Part shown: positions 46,986 to 60,284 of the stretch, in pieces | Numbering within the stretch: the stretch's first letter is position 1 | Layout: the number at the start of each line of letters is the position of its first letter | From: Siphonodentalium dalli | Taxonomy: Eukaryota; Mollusca; Scaphopoda; Gadilida; Siphonodentaliidae | Assembly: GCA_032622095.1 (NCBI GenBank) | Contig: CP136065.1 | Location: forward strand, 36,428,732 to 36,492,731 | DNA: 64,000 nt | Direction of reading: 5' to 3' | Made by a program: the position numbers and the translations under genes | The notes under the pieces: model-generated | What the model was told of the DNA's origin: nothing | Seen by the model: only the letters and a program-made list of their open reading frames with translations | The model's database searches: none

Positions 46986-48179
46986 AATACAAAATATGTT
47001 TTAACCACGGAACAAACATCGCCTATAATTTGCATGTCATTTACTACAAGTTAAACAATACATTAGCATTATTGTGTGGGAATGTTTACATCGGAATTCA
47101 TTATGTTGCCGGTATTGTGGTGGTTCAGGAATGATTTTTTACGGTTCCTTCTGATTACAAATAAAAACGCTCAGAACAAAATCATGGACAATTACAGATA
47201 TCGTGAAATTGAATGCATTAAACTTTTCTGAACGAACATAGGCTGCAGAAGTGCCTTTTTACCGAATCCAATTAACTCGGAAATACCGAGTTAGCGTGTA
47301 ATTATCAGCACTTACTGTGTAATCACTGACAATGAAGCCATGTATAAACGTAATTCTTTTCTGTTTGGTGGCACATCGAGTGTCAAACACATTCTAAAGA
47401 CGAACACTGGGTGCAACTTGCTATTCTCCTGTAAAGTAGCTGAGAACATATCCCGATAGGTGTTGATAATTTGGAGCAGTAGCCTCTTAATCACAAATTG
47501 TGTATGTTACGGTTCTGATTCAAGCCAATTACTGTTGTTACTGTTCTATATATGAGATTTATTCGAACGAGTTCTGCAGAATATTGTTTGGGCATCAAAC
47601 GTTTAAACCCGATATTGACTGTAGTGTGTGTTATATGCATAATCCAACAGGTATATTAATGCATAACGTTATAGTTATCTAGTATAATCAGATATTAAGT
47701 GATATTAGCTTTTTTTCGAAAGTCCCGTTGGGTATAGGAACATAGTCATGCCCGCTCATATAATTAGCCAATGAAATTAGACCTATCCTGTTATGAGATT
47801 ATGTTCATTGTAATTGATACAGGTTCCTTGTTGAAAGTTCCAGGTAGGACATACATTGGTTCGATGTTAGCTCCATCCAAAATATTATCAAGTGAAAGAA
47901 TAACGGGCTCGTATATGCTTAGCTGCATATTAAATTAATTATTAATAGATGCTGCATTAATAACTCAACTACACAATTAAACCCAAAATGGAGTTGAAAA
48001 GAACTTATTTTCAGACTATATACACGAACTGACATTTCAAGTGAACGCTGAATTGACTTGCATTATCGTTCATATTACTGCTTCCAGATACAATGACAAA
48101 TAGTGGGCAAGACACCCTAAACATACACCGACACACTAAGGCCGACCCACCAAGGCCGCTGTCCAAAGGGGTCCTGCAT

Positions 48180-48545
48180 GTCACGGGGCCGATAAATGAC
48201 ATGGGTCGCTTATTTGAATCCCTCTGTACAGCGGCCTTTTGGATCGGGGTGAGGTGAGGTGGACAACCATACACCACCCTTTGTTTTACCTAAATCACCA
48301 CAGAGCCGAGAACTGGCACGAATCCTCTATTTGAATCCATCTGGAAGGCGGCCATATTGGATCGGAGTGGGTTTTTTTTCGAAAGAGTCTTGGGGACCAT
48401 GCACTTCATTTGAGTTAAATAGTACAGTTTTCGAATAAGGAATAAGCAATAGAAGTCACATCCGTCGTAATGGTTGAGTAAAATCTGAAAACGGCGGCCA
48501 TTTCGAAAATGTGCCGGCCATTTTGAATATGTCGACCGTTGTGAT
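48180..48545. repeat. Tandem repeat, unit about 115-130 bp (copy B)
   Basis: Same family as 14543-15200, with about three units. It contains GGGGCCGATAAATGACATGG, the uninterrupted equivalent of the Polinton insertion point in copy A. Confidence 0.85.
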
Positions 48546-49314
48546 TGATTTGTTGAGAGAACCGTAACCGAAATATTTTATTGTTAATGGGAATGAACTG
48601 TAAAAATTCATTCCTGAACCATCACAACCGGGCAATAGAATGACGTCCGATGTAACAGTCCCACACAGTGGTTAGCATAATACAATTTAAAACACTGTTT
48701 TAATATTAATAATGTTTTTAATTATTGAGCCACTATGAAAGACACCTCTTCAATCGACACGGCGTGGTGCTATTTGGACTGGCTCCAAGCTACCGAACCA
48801 TATGCTGGAGCACAATATTATTACGTTCATTAGTTTAGTTAAATCTATTTTGAAAACATACAGGTAAATGTGTACCGTTTGTCCACATCCCATGCGGTAC
48901 ACGTACAACACGTGGATAGTGCAAATTTGTTGTGCCGCTGGATTTAGGTCCAATCAACGAGTTATCTGTTTACGTTTAGATGATCATTACGCCCTCCATG
49001 GTGTATTATCCGAGGCTCATCTGGCCGTATTCATTGGGGTGATGGAGCAGATATGATTCAAATTGTACTCGCCATATTGCGAGATTAGGCATTTTGCAGG
49101 ATGTATATATTCGCTGATGTGTCTTTTATATATATATAACCACGTTAATTGCTTTCGATATTTAGGTGTGAATAGTGGCTGGGCCACTCTTGAAGATTTT
49201 ATTGCGGGAGCACAATGCGTAATATAACAGCTAATGTTGATGAAGCATGTCTCAGTTTGAATGTGCACTAGATGTCGTATTGCGAAGAATCGGAGATGTA
49301 TGTAATGTATGTAA

Positions 49315-49774
49315 CCCTTTACCCAACAGAACGGCCCTGTGCCAATGCATTCTCTTATATATGCGAGTCGACCATAGGTCGCCTCGCATATATAAGAGAA
49401 TGCATTGGCTTAACACATTTTAAAAATGATAAAAATTGTCAAAGAATGTAGAAAAATATTATAAAAATTGTTTAAATATGTAAGAAAAAATTATAAAATT
49501 GTTAAAGAATGTTAGAAAAAATTGTAAAAATTGTTAAAAAAAAGTGTTTTTTTATGCCAATGCATTCTATTATATATGCGAGGCGACATATGGTCGACTC
49601 GCATATATAAGAGAATGCATTGGCACAGGGCATAACTGTAGCCATCACAATGTGGTCAATGAACCGGTTCCAATGATATCCATATTTCTATGATGTTATT
49701 GAGACAGACCGAAGATATTTTAGGCTGTTGAAGCTTTATTTGGGCGTTTTTTGCCGTTTTTGTTGGGTAAAGGT
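49315..49774. mobile_element. piggyBac-like nonautonomous element
   Basis: The 460-bp element starts CCCTTTACCCAACAGAACGG and ends with the near-reverse complement (GCCGTTTTTGTTGGGTAAAG). It is flanked on the right by TTAA (49775-49778) and on the left by GTAA (49311-49314). TTAA target and CCC(T) ends suggest the piggyBac superfamily. Copy A lacks it near 15775. It has no transposase and carries a nested palindromic element at 49334-49631. Confidence 0.7.
49334..49631. repeat. Foldback structure: inverted repeats that are themselves hairpins
   Basis: The segment starts GCCCTGTGCCAATGCATTCT and ends with the exact reverse complement. Each end is itself a hairpin of about 69 bp (49341-49409 and 49556-49624), with arms GCCAATGCATTCTCTTATAT and a short centre around GTCGACCATAGGTCGC. 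Between them lies a roughly 145-bp A-rich spacer with repeated AAAAATTGTTAAA. The whole stretch can form either two small hairpins or one large stem. Confidence 0.9.
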
Positions 49775-50190
49775 TTAATCCGGTTAGTAGATTTCTGGAC
49801 GGCATTTAGAGGATTTCTGGTTGGGTGAATGAGAAACCTGCAGCAACAAGCCGTATAGTCGTTGTAATAATTTGAAGAATTAGTTGTTTCAACGGAATTC
49901 TGAGGTGGTGCACTCATGAAACCAATATAGTTTACAGTATATGTATGCTTATATAATAATACGACCTGGAGGGCGTTACCATTTCTGATTATGCATGGTT
50001 CTCCTGTTCTCATCTGTTACAAACAAACATTTTTGTGGCGGCGGATGGAAACAGTGGTATCAAAGATTTGTCTCCGAGTCGTTTTGCATAAACGCGCATG
50101 TCTCACTTCGTGTTTTATAGAGAGCAGTTTGCCACAACAGCCAAATTGTCAGCGCGTGAACATACCCTTACATATCATATTATGTTTCAG

Positions 50191-50741
50191 TACAACAGGT
50201 CAGGATTTCCCAGGGTTGCATAGCAACATAGTAAGGCTAGTGAACCCGGATGGAGACTTGGCGTACTCTTGGCCGTCAGTGTTAGAGAGCTTCTGCAAAC
50301 TCGACGTTCAATATTTCCCATTCGATACACAGATATGTGAGTCAGTGTTCGGCTCCTGGGCCTACAACGGAGGTTCACTAGACTTCTACCCAAACAGTAC
50401 GGCGAATGTAGAGGTGAATAGTGAATTTTTTAAGAACAACTCAGCATGGGAACTTGTTAAATACGACGCAGAGAGACACTCTTTGATGTATCCGTGTTGT
50501 CCGGATCCGTTCGTCGACGTCACGTATTATCTACATCTTCGTCGGAAGCCGCTTCAGTTTGTGATGACGTTAATTATACCATGTATTTTGATCAGCGCCA
50601 TCACATTGCTCGGCTTTTTATTACGGGTTGAGTCAGGGGAGAAGATATCTCTGCAGGTGACAGTGATGCTCTCTCTCACAGTGTTCCTGATGCTGATAAC
50701 TGAAAAGCTCCCACCTTCATCCGACGCAATACCGCTTCTAG
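50191..50741 (+). CDS. nAChR subunit copy B, Cys-loop / loop B / loop C / TM1 / TM2 exon
   Basis: A 551-nt exon with the same phases as copy A: acceptor TATGTTTCAG, donor GTAGGT. It keeps the Cys-loop, loop B (FGSWAYNGG, with the usual Tyr where copy A has His), vicinal Cys codons at 50495-50500 (YPCCPDPF), TM1 and the cation-type TM2 (GEKISLQVTV, 20' Glu). Relative to copy A I count roughly 20 changed residues, nearly all extracellular; the membrane part has about two. N-x-S/T sites NST and NNS are created or kept (copy A has KST and KHS). No stop or frameshift is present, so the exon is functional-looking. The in-frame sequence on either side is intron. The following TM3 exon is not in the window. 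Confidence 0.94.
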
Positions 50742-51249
50742 GTAGGTACCGGCCCCGGTTCGGGAGGTCATACGCCCATTATTTAATGAGGATTTCTATT
50801 CTAAATATTCAGAAGAAAAGTTACAAGAGTTCAGGATGTTACTTGGTATTGGAATTAATAGATACATGTATTTATGAGGTGGTCGCATTGGAATAGCTAC
50901 ATTGTGTATATTGTTACTAATGATATGGTTGATGTAGTTACCGAATCACCAAAGTTTTTCAGTAGGCAGAGCTATCGGGCATAATTAATATATTATAGCA
51001 ACGAGTACTAAATTAGCATTAATTTGCAGATAAAGTAAAATATTGAGCGTAGCATAAAATAATCTTCCCAATTGTTGGTGAGGGATCTATTCTCATACTA
51101 CTTCCACATTGGTATCCCGGTTTCCTCAATGACAATGCTACACAGGTTGCGAATAGCATGCTTACAGTGGTGTGGAACGTCCTGCTGGTACGTAATAGAT
51201 GCGGATACCGAAGTAGCTATGCTCATAACTTGTCTATCCAAATCAGCAG

Positions 51250-52082
51250 CAGGCAACGTTAGTATTATATTAATTATATGCAGCGACGCAACCGTATTAT
51301 TATATGAGTTATATGCAGCGATGCAACGTTATTATTATATTAATTATATGCAGCGATGCAACGTTATTAGTATATTAATTATATGCAGCGACGCAACGTT
51401 ATTATTATATTAATTATATGCAGCTATGCAACGTTATTATTATATTAATTACATGCAGCGACACAACGTTATTAGTATATTAATTATATGCAGCGACGCA
51501 ACGTTATTATTATATTAATTATATGCAGCGGCGCACCGTTATTATTATATTAATTATATGCAGCGACGCAATGTTATTATTATATTAATTATATGCAGCG
51601 ACGCAACGTTATTATTATATTAATTATATGCAGCGACGCAACGTTATTATTATATTAATTATATGCAGCGACGCAACGTTATTATTGTATTAATTATATG
51701 CAGCGACGCAACGTTATTATTATATTAATTATATGCAGCGACGCAACGTTATTATTATATTAATTATATGCAGCGACGTTATTATTATTTTAATTATATG
51801 CAGCGACGAAAACGTTATTATTATATTAATTATATGCAGCGACGCAACTTTATTATTATATTAATTATATGCAGCGACGCAACGTTATTATTATATTAAT
51901 TATATGCAGCGACGCAACGTTATTATTATATAAATTATAGGCAGCGACGTAACGTTATTATTATGTTAAGTATATTCAGCGACGCCACGTTATCATACTA
52001 ATTATGTGCAGCGACGAAACGTTATTTCTTATATTTATTATATGCAGCGACGCAACGTTATTATTATATTAATTATATGCAT
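51250..52082. repeat. Minisatellite, 35-bp unit, about 24 copies (copy B)
   Basis: The same unit as 17320-17950, in the same intron, about 500 bp after the TM1-TM2 exon. The array is longer and more homogeneous than in copy A, mostly CAGCGACGCAACG variants. Confidence 0.95.
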
Positions 52083-52422
52083 AGGATCTTGTTGGGGAAT
52101 CATTGCCATTTGTTTATATGCGACAATGTCGTCTCTTGTACATAATAAGATTTATTTTAATAATATCTGAGAAACTACAGCGATAGGAAATAATTGTTTC
52201 TTAAATTGGCCTATCAAAAGAGCCATGTATCTCGTAAAATATAAACTAACAAATGGAAAAATATAAATCTAAGTGTCAAATAATATTGGCCGTGTACGAA
52301 AATGAATTGGTTAGTGAAATTGGAGTGAATTGGTAATGTGTTTCAAATAGATTGGCTGTGTGCGGAAGTAATTGTTTAGTGAAATTGGACCGATATTAGA
52401 ATTACAAATTGAACACGAGAAT

Positions 52423-52424
<2 letters not shown>

Positions 52425-52474
<50 letters not shown>

Positions 52475-55400
52475 TGAATCAGTCAGATGATTAACATACA
52501 TAATGAATGGTTGTACAAAATACAAAATATAGATATATAATATTCATCTGGTACATACATTCAGGCATACACTCATTCACTCGCTCACGCTTGCACTCTT
52601 ACTTACATCAACGGGCATTCTGTGGCTCTAAACAGGCGATCGGGCAATGAGTTGGAGTTTTAATTCACGTTAAAACATGTTATTTTTATTTTTGTTTCGG
52701 TTTAGCACGACACTCACTGAAGGGTGACTATAATTTCTATAATTATAATTGAAGAGAGTAAGAGGTAGAACGGAAACATAATTCTTAAAGGAAAAACCGC
52801 GAGTCTGATGAGTATATATCAAGCAATCTTTGCTTCATTTTTATTTATAGCGCTTTCTATCTGAAACCAGTTTTTCTCAAATTCTGCAATTTTCATATTA
52901 CAACGAGCATTGAATTTGTCACATCTATACCTGTATTTGAGGGTTGTTATAAAAGATTTGACGGATAGCATGTCTGGGTTGAATTTAGTTCGATATATGT
53001 ATTGTTTGACAAGCAGCCAAAACAAATTGGTGGTATAATTTCCTGCTGTTGGTGGAGAACCAAGAATAATTATCTTTTTCGAATATTTGAGATTAAGGTT
53101 ATTTTTGGTTGACCAATCGTTAAGCTCACCTAGGAATTGTTGTACGCATGCGCAGTCCCAGAATATATGTGAGATGTTCTCATTATTAATTCTGCATCGA
53201 TTGCACTGGTCATCAGATCTTACTTTTATTATTTTAAGAAATCTATTTGTTGATAATATCCTAGAATTAATCCTGAACTGTAACCACTGAAGCTTTGCAT
53301 CAGGCGTCGTGGAGAAAGGTAGGCGGTTGAAAATTGTCCAGTCCATTTCTGGCACCCCAATTTCAATTGTCCATTTGCTTTGGGGTTTAGGGGAAAATTT
53401 CATAGCATTCAAAATTTTATAGAAGTCTTGCCCACCCTTTGAATTTCGCAAAAGTGGAACCATATTGCTGGGTTGTATGGGATTAGTACAACGAGTTAAA
53501 GTTTTCTTATATTTTTTGGCTAATGAATTAATTTGTCTGCAAATTGCGTTCAAGGTGATGAAGTCAGTGGATACATTAAAAGAAGCGTAAAGACTTTCGG
53601 GTGTGTGGAATTTACCATTTGTATGTATCAAGTCATTGATAAAAAATATGCCATGTCTTCTCCATGTAGCGAAGTTGATAATTTTGTCGTGCAGCTTTAT
53701 GTTTGGATTTTTCCATAAGACCCATGTACATATATTTCCGTTTGACTCATTCTTCTCACTGAAATAGCTCCATGCTGTGAGTACATCACGCCAGAATGGA
53801 TTTAATATATTTTTGGAATAGTTTCGCAAGTACATGATGTCATAAAAAAGAAATAGTGAGTCATTGGCAACAGGGAGATCAGTTAAAGGGATCCATTTCG
53901 AGTTCATTGACATAAGACGTCTAACCCAAGTTATTTTCATTGACATTATAAAGTTTCTGATATCTACCATTTTCAAGCCGCCATTTTGATAGTCTTGGCA
54001 AATGAGCTTTCTTTTTATTCTGTCCCTATTCGAGTTCCAAACATATTTGTAAAGAAGTGATTCGAGCTGTTTAATAAATGCGTTTCCAGGATCTGGTAGT
54101 GCTATGAATAGGTGCGTAAGTTTAGGTAGTATAAGAGATTTGATCACTGTTATTCTTCCGATTGGTGTTAATAGTCTATGTTTCCATGTTTCGATCATAC
54201 GGTTTATGTCCACTAATTTTTTATCATAGTTGTGACTCATCTTGCCTAGGTCTGTATTGAACTGAATACCCAATAAATCGAAGGTAGGAGAAAAGTTTAG
54301 ATTTAGATCGGGACAAATACAATCTTTCCGATATGTATGTGATCCTATCCACGACGCCTGACATTTGCTAGGGTTGATCCGTAAGCCAGATATGTCTGCA
54401 AAGAAGTCTAGTATTTTATAAGCTTCTCGTAAACTATTTTCACTACCATCTAAGATGAATGTCGTGTCGTCTGCGTACTGTGTTATTTTCTATTCCTGAT
54501 TGCCGAGGGTTATTCCTGCCATATTTCCATTTTGCTTCACCAAGAGAGATAAAATTTCTGCGCATATCAAAAAATATACGGTGAGACGGGGTCACCTTGT
54601 CGACAGCCTCGAGAAAGACTGAAGCTCCTCGAGATGTGGCCATTTATCAGAATTGAGGAATTAATATTGTTGCAAAAAATTGTAATCCATCTCTTTAGTG
54701 ATTCACCAAAATTGAACATATCTAAACATTTCATGATGAATTTCCATGATACGGAATCAAATGCTTTTTCAAAATCTACTAAAAGTAAAAGACCCGGTTT
54801 GTTTTGCAATTTACTTCTGAATATAATATCATAAACCAATCTAGTGTTATCGCCTATGTATCGGCCTTTGAGAAATCCGCTTTGGTCTTCGCTAATTATG
54901 TGAGGTAGAACGCGTTTAAGTCGCTCTGCTATACATGACGATGCTAGTTTGTATGAGACATTCAGTAAGGTGATCGGCCTCCAGTTTTTGAGAAGATGTC
55001 GTTTCTTGTCTTTTTTTGGGATAATTGTTATCAGGCCTTGTTTTTGTGTAATGGAAAGCTCACCATCAACGAGGGATTCATACAGCGATTCACACAGGAG
55101 TTGACCCAGGTCAGACCAGAAAAATTTCCAGAACTCATAAGGATAGCCATCTAAGCCGGAAGATTTTTCGTTTTTTGATTTTTTTAGTGCCATCGTTAGT
55201 TCACCTAGAGTTATGGGGCCTTCTATACTTTGGGCTGCCTCGGGCGATAGGCTTGAATATTCACCTTGATCCAATATTGATTTGTAATCAAAGTCTATTG
55301 TTTTTTTTGACGAGTACAAGGTTTGGTAGAATTTTCGTGTTTCATTTAAAATTTCATTTTGGTTTGTTAACTTTTTTCCGTTTGAATCCTCCAAGAGTGC

Positions 55401-56092
55401 CAGGGTTTTTGATATATAGTTTCGTTTTTCTAAATTCAGGAAGTATTTTGTTGGTTTTTCTCCATGCTCAATCCACTTTGCTTTCGATCTCAACATTGCC
55501 CCTTGGGTAGCTTCTTTTCTCATTTCATGGAGTTCAGTGTCAATGTTTTGAATTTGTTCCATTATATTGGCCTTCTTATTTAAATCAACTGAACATTTGT
55601 CAATGGAAATTTCGAGTTCATTTTTAATTTTTAATAATGAGCCTTCTTTTTCTTTTCGCTCACGTTTGCGTTTAGCTGAATACGCCATTGTTTGACCTCT
55701 GATATCGAGTAGAATTGCGTCAAGAAGAAGTTTTTTGCCAATTTCGCATCTGCTTGAGGTGTAATCCGCTTCAACGCGTCGGATATATTTGTATCTACAT
55801 TTGTTTGATTCTATGATAGATTTAACCAAATCCATATATTTTTCTTCGTGTAAGAGAGAAGTATTGAATTTCCAGAAACCCTGGCCTCTATTGATATTAT
55901 TCAGCGATAAAGATAGAGTAATAATAGAGTGATCTGATCTATAACCTGGTAATATATCTGGGCCCGCTCCTGTAATACTAATTAGGTCATTTGATATCAG
56001 GAAATAATCAAGTCTTGCCATTTTAATTGGAGATTTCCTCCTCCAAGTGTATCGCTTCTCATTTTCATTATTAAGCCTCCATGCATCTACAA
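52425..56092 (-). mobile_element. 5'-truncated L1/Tx1-like LINE
   Basis: A 48-nt T-run at 52425-52472 is the poly-A tail of an element on the minus strand. The target duplication ACGAGAATAA is present at 52415-52424 and 56093-56102, and copy A holds the single uninterrupted site near 18242. The element keeps the end of the endonuclease, the reverse transcriptase and the C-terminal domain. The 5' end is cut inside the endonuclease, as expected from incomplete target-primed reverse transcription. The 3' untranslated part is about 350 bp (52473-52818). Confidence 0.96.
52819..56092 (-). pseudogene. LINE ORF2: endonuclease end, reverse transcriptase, C-terminal zinc motif
   Basis: Reading on the minus strand, the frame starts within the endonuclease at 56092 and shows RLDYFLIS and GYRSDHSIITL, the S-D-H box of APE-type endonucleases. 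The reverse transcriptase follows with NWRPITLLNVSYKL, DQSGFLKGRYIG, LLVDFEKAFDSVSW and GCRQGDPVSP. The frame then breaks at a T-run near 54567. In a shifted frame a TAG lies at 54490-54492, just before QYADDTTFILDG (the catalytic Y-A-D-D box). The rest is open to the stop at 52819, with CNRCRINNENISHIFWDC, a zinc-knuckle-like motif. One frameshift and one nonsense codon make it inactive, but it is otherwise well preserved and so fairly young. Confidence 0.95.
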
Positions 56093-56102
56093 ACGAGAAT
56101 AA

Positions 56103-59100
56103 GTTAATTGTCTTATACGAGATGATAATAAGTCAAACACGAAAACAGATATTGAACTGTCCAAAAAAAAAAACAGTTTCGCGATGCGAGTGCTAAGGAT
56201 AAAGTGCGCTAATGTCAAGTTAGAAAATATATTAACATGTAGCACAACCTGTGGTATGTCAAGCCCCATGGGGGTTTCGAAATAAGATCAGAAGTAGTAC
56301 ATACTTCCAATTTGTTGAGAGATCAGACATGATTCTTTACCGAAATGGTACTACCGATGTGGTTGGTAAATGCGGCAGCAGTTGTTGACTCCTGATTTCT
56401 CTCAGTGGGGTACGCATTTATCAGTTTGGTTCCTGAAATAAGCGCACGATATGTCTTTAAGCGTGGTATGGATTGACCAGGCCTCAAACTTACATGCATC
56501 GTTGTGGGCTGGTTGTTTAACAAGGGACGTGAATTGAGGGTCAACATTGGGGGCGTCAACCTTGCAGTTTGAAACTACATTCCCCATCCCTCGTATAGCA
56601 GACCAAAAATTGCAAGTTACGAGATTCCTCCACCGCGTGGGCTGGAATTTTCTCAACTAGTATCTCAAACCTTACAACTGTCGGAAATGTTCAACCTAAC
56701 ATATAACACCCCGCATGGTTGTAAATTGCAGTCCAAGAGTTTCTACCCTCCACCATTGCATGCACCTGTCGTCAAGCTGATCCTTGTGCTTGTCGCATTA
56801 TTTCTGATCTGAATTATTACCAATAACGACCGATCAACAGATATAGACAGGCTTTCCGTCGTAAGGTTTGCTTTGCACCATTTAGTGCTGATCAAAGTCG
56901 TTATTGAATCCAAAGGCTACGGCAACACAGTGTCGATGGCATTGTAGGTCTGGCAATTTATTATGGTGTAGTTTGGTGATAATTGGTCTTCATAATTATT
57001 TACTATGCCATGGATAGCCATGATGTCCGCTAAGTTTACACACAATGAGTCGACTGGATAAATTAACCCATTCGTGTCTTCACCACGGTTGAACTCTACT
57101 CATTACCCTTTGCTACATTGGATTATCTACAATATACATAATTGCACGATCGATCGTCCATGATTGTGACCGTGACAATCCCCAATTCACTCACATATCA
57201 CGCACGTAGTACGTTTTATTGATATGATCTCAATGCATGATTAACTACTTATATTAATTTCGTGCGTATTAAGACAGTTCCCCAATTGCGTTTTTTTTTA
57301 TTTTGTGACGTTTAGTTCTACGCATAATTCCGCTAACATTAGCATGTGGGCCGACGAAGCTGTGTCAGAACTGCTGGAGGAAATGCAGCTGAGAGAACGT
57401 ATCTGGAATAAACAAAGCGAACTATACAAGGACCAACACTCTGGTTTATAACTAACTTGGTAGACTCATTGTGCGAATATGCCGCGGGCGACATGGCTAT
57501 GATGACTTAGTAACTACGACGACCAATTATCATCACACTCCACCATAATAAATGGTCACACCTACTATGCCATCGCTACTGTTGTACGTGTGTGTGCAGC
57601 CAAACGTGAATAGAAAATAAGTGTTACCACAAGTAGGTGTTTTCAAACAAATTGGAGATTTCTATTATCATTATGTCTATCTTAACTACACTATAATTAA
57701 TGTTTCTCGTCGGAATCAATTCCGTTTACCGGTAATCACCACGCGAACCTTCCATGTGTGCAACACCAATACGTATTATTCCTTATCGCACAATATGTAC
57801 ATACCGTATTCCGACCTTGATCATTCATTTATAATTTACCACCGTGAAACTGAATTGACGAGACTTCGTGGTTGACGAACTTCTATACGCCCGTCTGGCC
57901 TCAAATTATTGTTCAACGATTGACGTTATTCTTCCTTGTTGAATTCAGTGCTTGTGGTCTGAGGCATCAATTAGTCCAGGAACATTAGTGGAAACTAATG
58001 GGGAAAACAATACCACTGACGAGATTTATTCAGAATTTTTAGGCGAATATGTTTAGAAGAACATACTAAGTCCCCAAGAATCCGAGGTGAGCATTTTATA
58101 CTGTAGCAATTTTACCGAGGGGGGCATATAACAGTGAAATAAAACATTATATTTATTTTGGGACAAACAGGAGCAGTACTAAGCAATTTCTCTGATTGAC
58201 AATATCAACCCTAACGAAATGCGTTGTAAGATAGGTGAAGCGCATCTTCTCAATATTTTTTCATGGTCTTACAAGCCTAGCATTAAAATTGTCGAATTAG
58301 CGAACAAAGACAAATGCAGTTAACTGTATTATAATGATGCATTAACATGATTATTATATTCGAAAGCTCTCAATACGTTGTTGCCGAATCTAAATTTAAC
58401 TGCCACCTGACAGCTGATTCACAAGACTGGCTACAGATACACTTAAAATTATGAGGACATAATAATCCGGTCCTGTTTTATGTCTTGAACAGTTTTGAAC
58501 TCTACAGTCATATGTTACTTTACTTGAATTATGGACACTGCTGGTAAACATAACAGACAGCAAGTGGATGCAAAAATCATAATTCTATTATATTAGTGAA
58601 AGGCTGAGCCTTTGTACCCAGTGGTCATGAATTAGTATCTTGGCAAAATATGCAACAGTATATGCGCCTTACCCCATCAATACAAGTTAGTTTTGCAGCC
58701 GAAGTTTATGACATTTAAATGTGATTTGATTAAGAGCGGATTGAGTGTTGGTCATCAACCAATCCTTCCATTTAAAAAAATCAATATCCGTTGGTAGACA
58801 ACCAATGATTGAAGAGCTCCACCGAAGAGGTTTAGCGACGCTGTATGTAATACATTTTCAGAAAATGGTTTGGTTTGTTGAGAATGATTTGTTTTCGGTC
58901 TCATTACCATATTACGAAGTTGTTCAGGGATTATCCTTTCTCACTTATGGGCCGAATACAGGTTCCTATCCTAATGCAAAGGTACCCTATTTTCCCGATT
59001 GCTAATCTAAAATTTCCCAATATATCAAGGTGATTGATTTCGGTATGCGGATCCTCAAAATCAACTTGACAATTGGAACTGATCAGTAACTGTTGACAAT

Positions 59101-59120
59101 GTTAGTACAATACACAGTTC
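56103..59120 (+). other. Intron after the TM1-TM2 exon of copy B, distal part
   Basis: Aligns with copy A 18255-18378, 19136-20780 and 21400-23420, without the copy A insertions. No gene was recognised. The single 74-bp unit at about 58378-58440 is the unexpanded form of the copy A array. Confidence 0.7.
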
Positions 59121-60284
59121 TTAACCCTTTACCCACCAGTAATATAACTAACGTCATGATCTCTAGCCAATACTGACAGGAGAGAACGTCGCCACCCCAG
59201 ACTGTACACAAATGACAACTGCGGAGTATATTGATTTAGTCGACTTGAAAAATAACACCGTGGCGACGCAGTTTTCGTTTTATTACGATTTTAATGTGAA
59301 ATGTCAATTAAATTGTACAAAATCGACCACACAACCCAATAAAAACATAAACATTAAAGGCACGGGCGGCGTTCGTTGCATAAATATTCACATGTGTTCA
59401 AATCGCCATCAACAGAAGGAATAATATGATCGCACGTGACACGTAGTGGAGCAACCACACAAATACATCAAACTGTCACAACAATTTCAATCTATACACG
59501 TAGTTTCCTAATGTTGCTGTGTCACGGCATGGGATTTCAAAATGTTGAATATTTTCACCAAAGTTGGAGGGGCGGATTCCGCGGAACACTACAGTACAAC
59601 CACCCTGCCACCACATCTCTCGTTAAAGCAACTCATACACTTCCATGCCAAACTAAACCTAGCAATTTCACACGTTTATCTATGACAAATATAAATGACT
59701 ATATGAGCGCATTATCCCAAAATATCACTGGGCAAATCTTTCGCACGAACAGTTTCATGGGCTCTTGTCAATAGAAAACATCCCTCGTTTGAATCCAGTC
59801 TGTATTTTTTCTAGAAAATGGTCTTTAGAGACGTCTCTTATTGCATATAAGTGTATACATTGTGGAAGGCAGCTGAATTAGTTCATGCAGGTCAAAAATT
59901 CAAACTGATAGTCAAAAGGACATTTGAAAACATGATGAAGAATACAATCTTATATATACACACTAGGTCAAAAGAAGAACAAACAAAAAAGGAACAATGA
60001 AAAACAAGCAAACAAACAACACGTCTGTAGGGAGGGATCCAGGATCCCATATTTATTGTGTGAATATTGTATATAAAAAGTTGTATATGTGTTATGCGTG
60101 TTACTCATTAATTTGTGTCGTTGTAACAAAGCTTTGATTTGCGTACTGGTGACTAAAAGACTTATCAAAGTCAAATATACATTATATACGCTGTTTCCTA
60201 ACTTCTAACAAAAGCGATTATACGCTGATAGAGCCTCTATTTGTGTCCCGTGTTATTACGGTCAATAAATCGTGTATGTGTATA

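Noticed and set aside
49991-50190. In-frame upstream extension of the copy B TM1-TM2 exon as N-terminal coding sequence
   Set aside because: The acceptor TATGTTTCAG at 50190 and phase match with the 107-nt exon show that the upstream part is intron. Copy A has no equivalent open frame.
53087-55510. Plus-strand frames of 61-111 codons between 53.0 and 55.5 kb
   Set aside because: They are antisense shadows of the LINE reverse transcriptase frame.
59212-59774. Two frames as piggyBac transposase
   Set aside because: No catalytic Asp block or cysteine-rich tail of piggyBac transposases could be recognised, so they are left unassigned.
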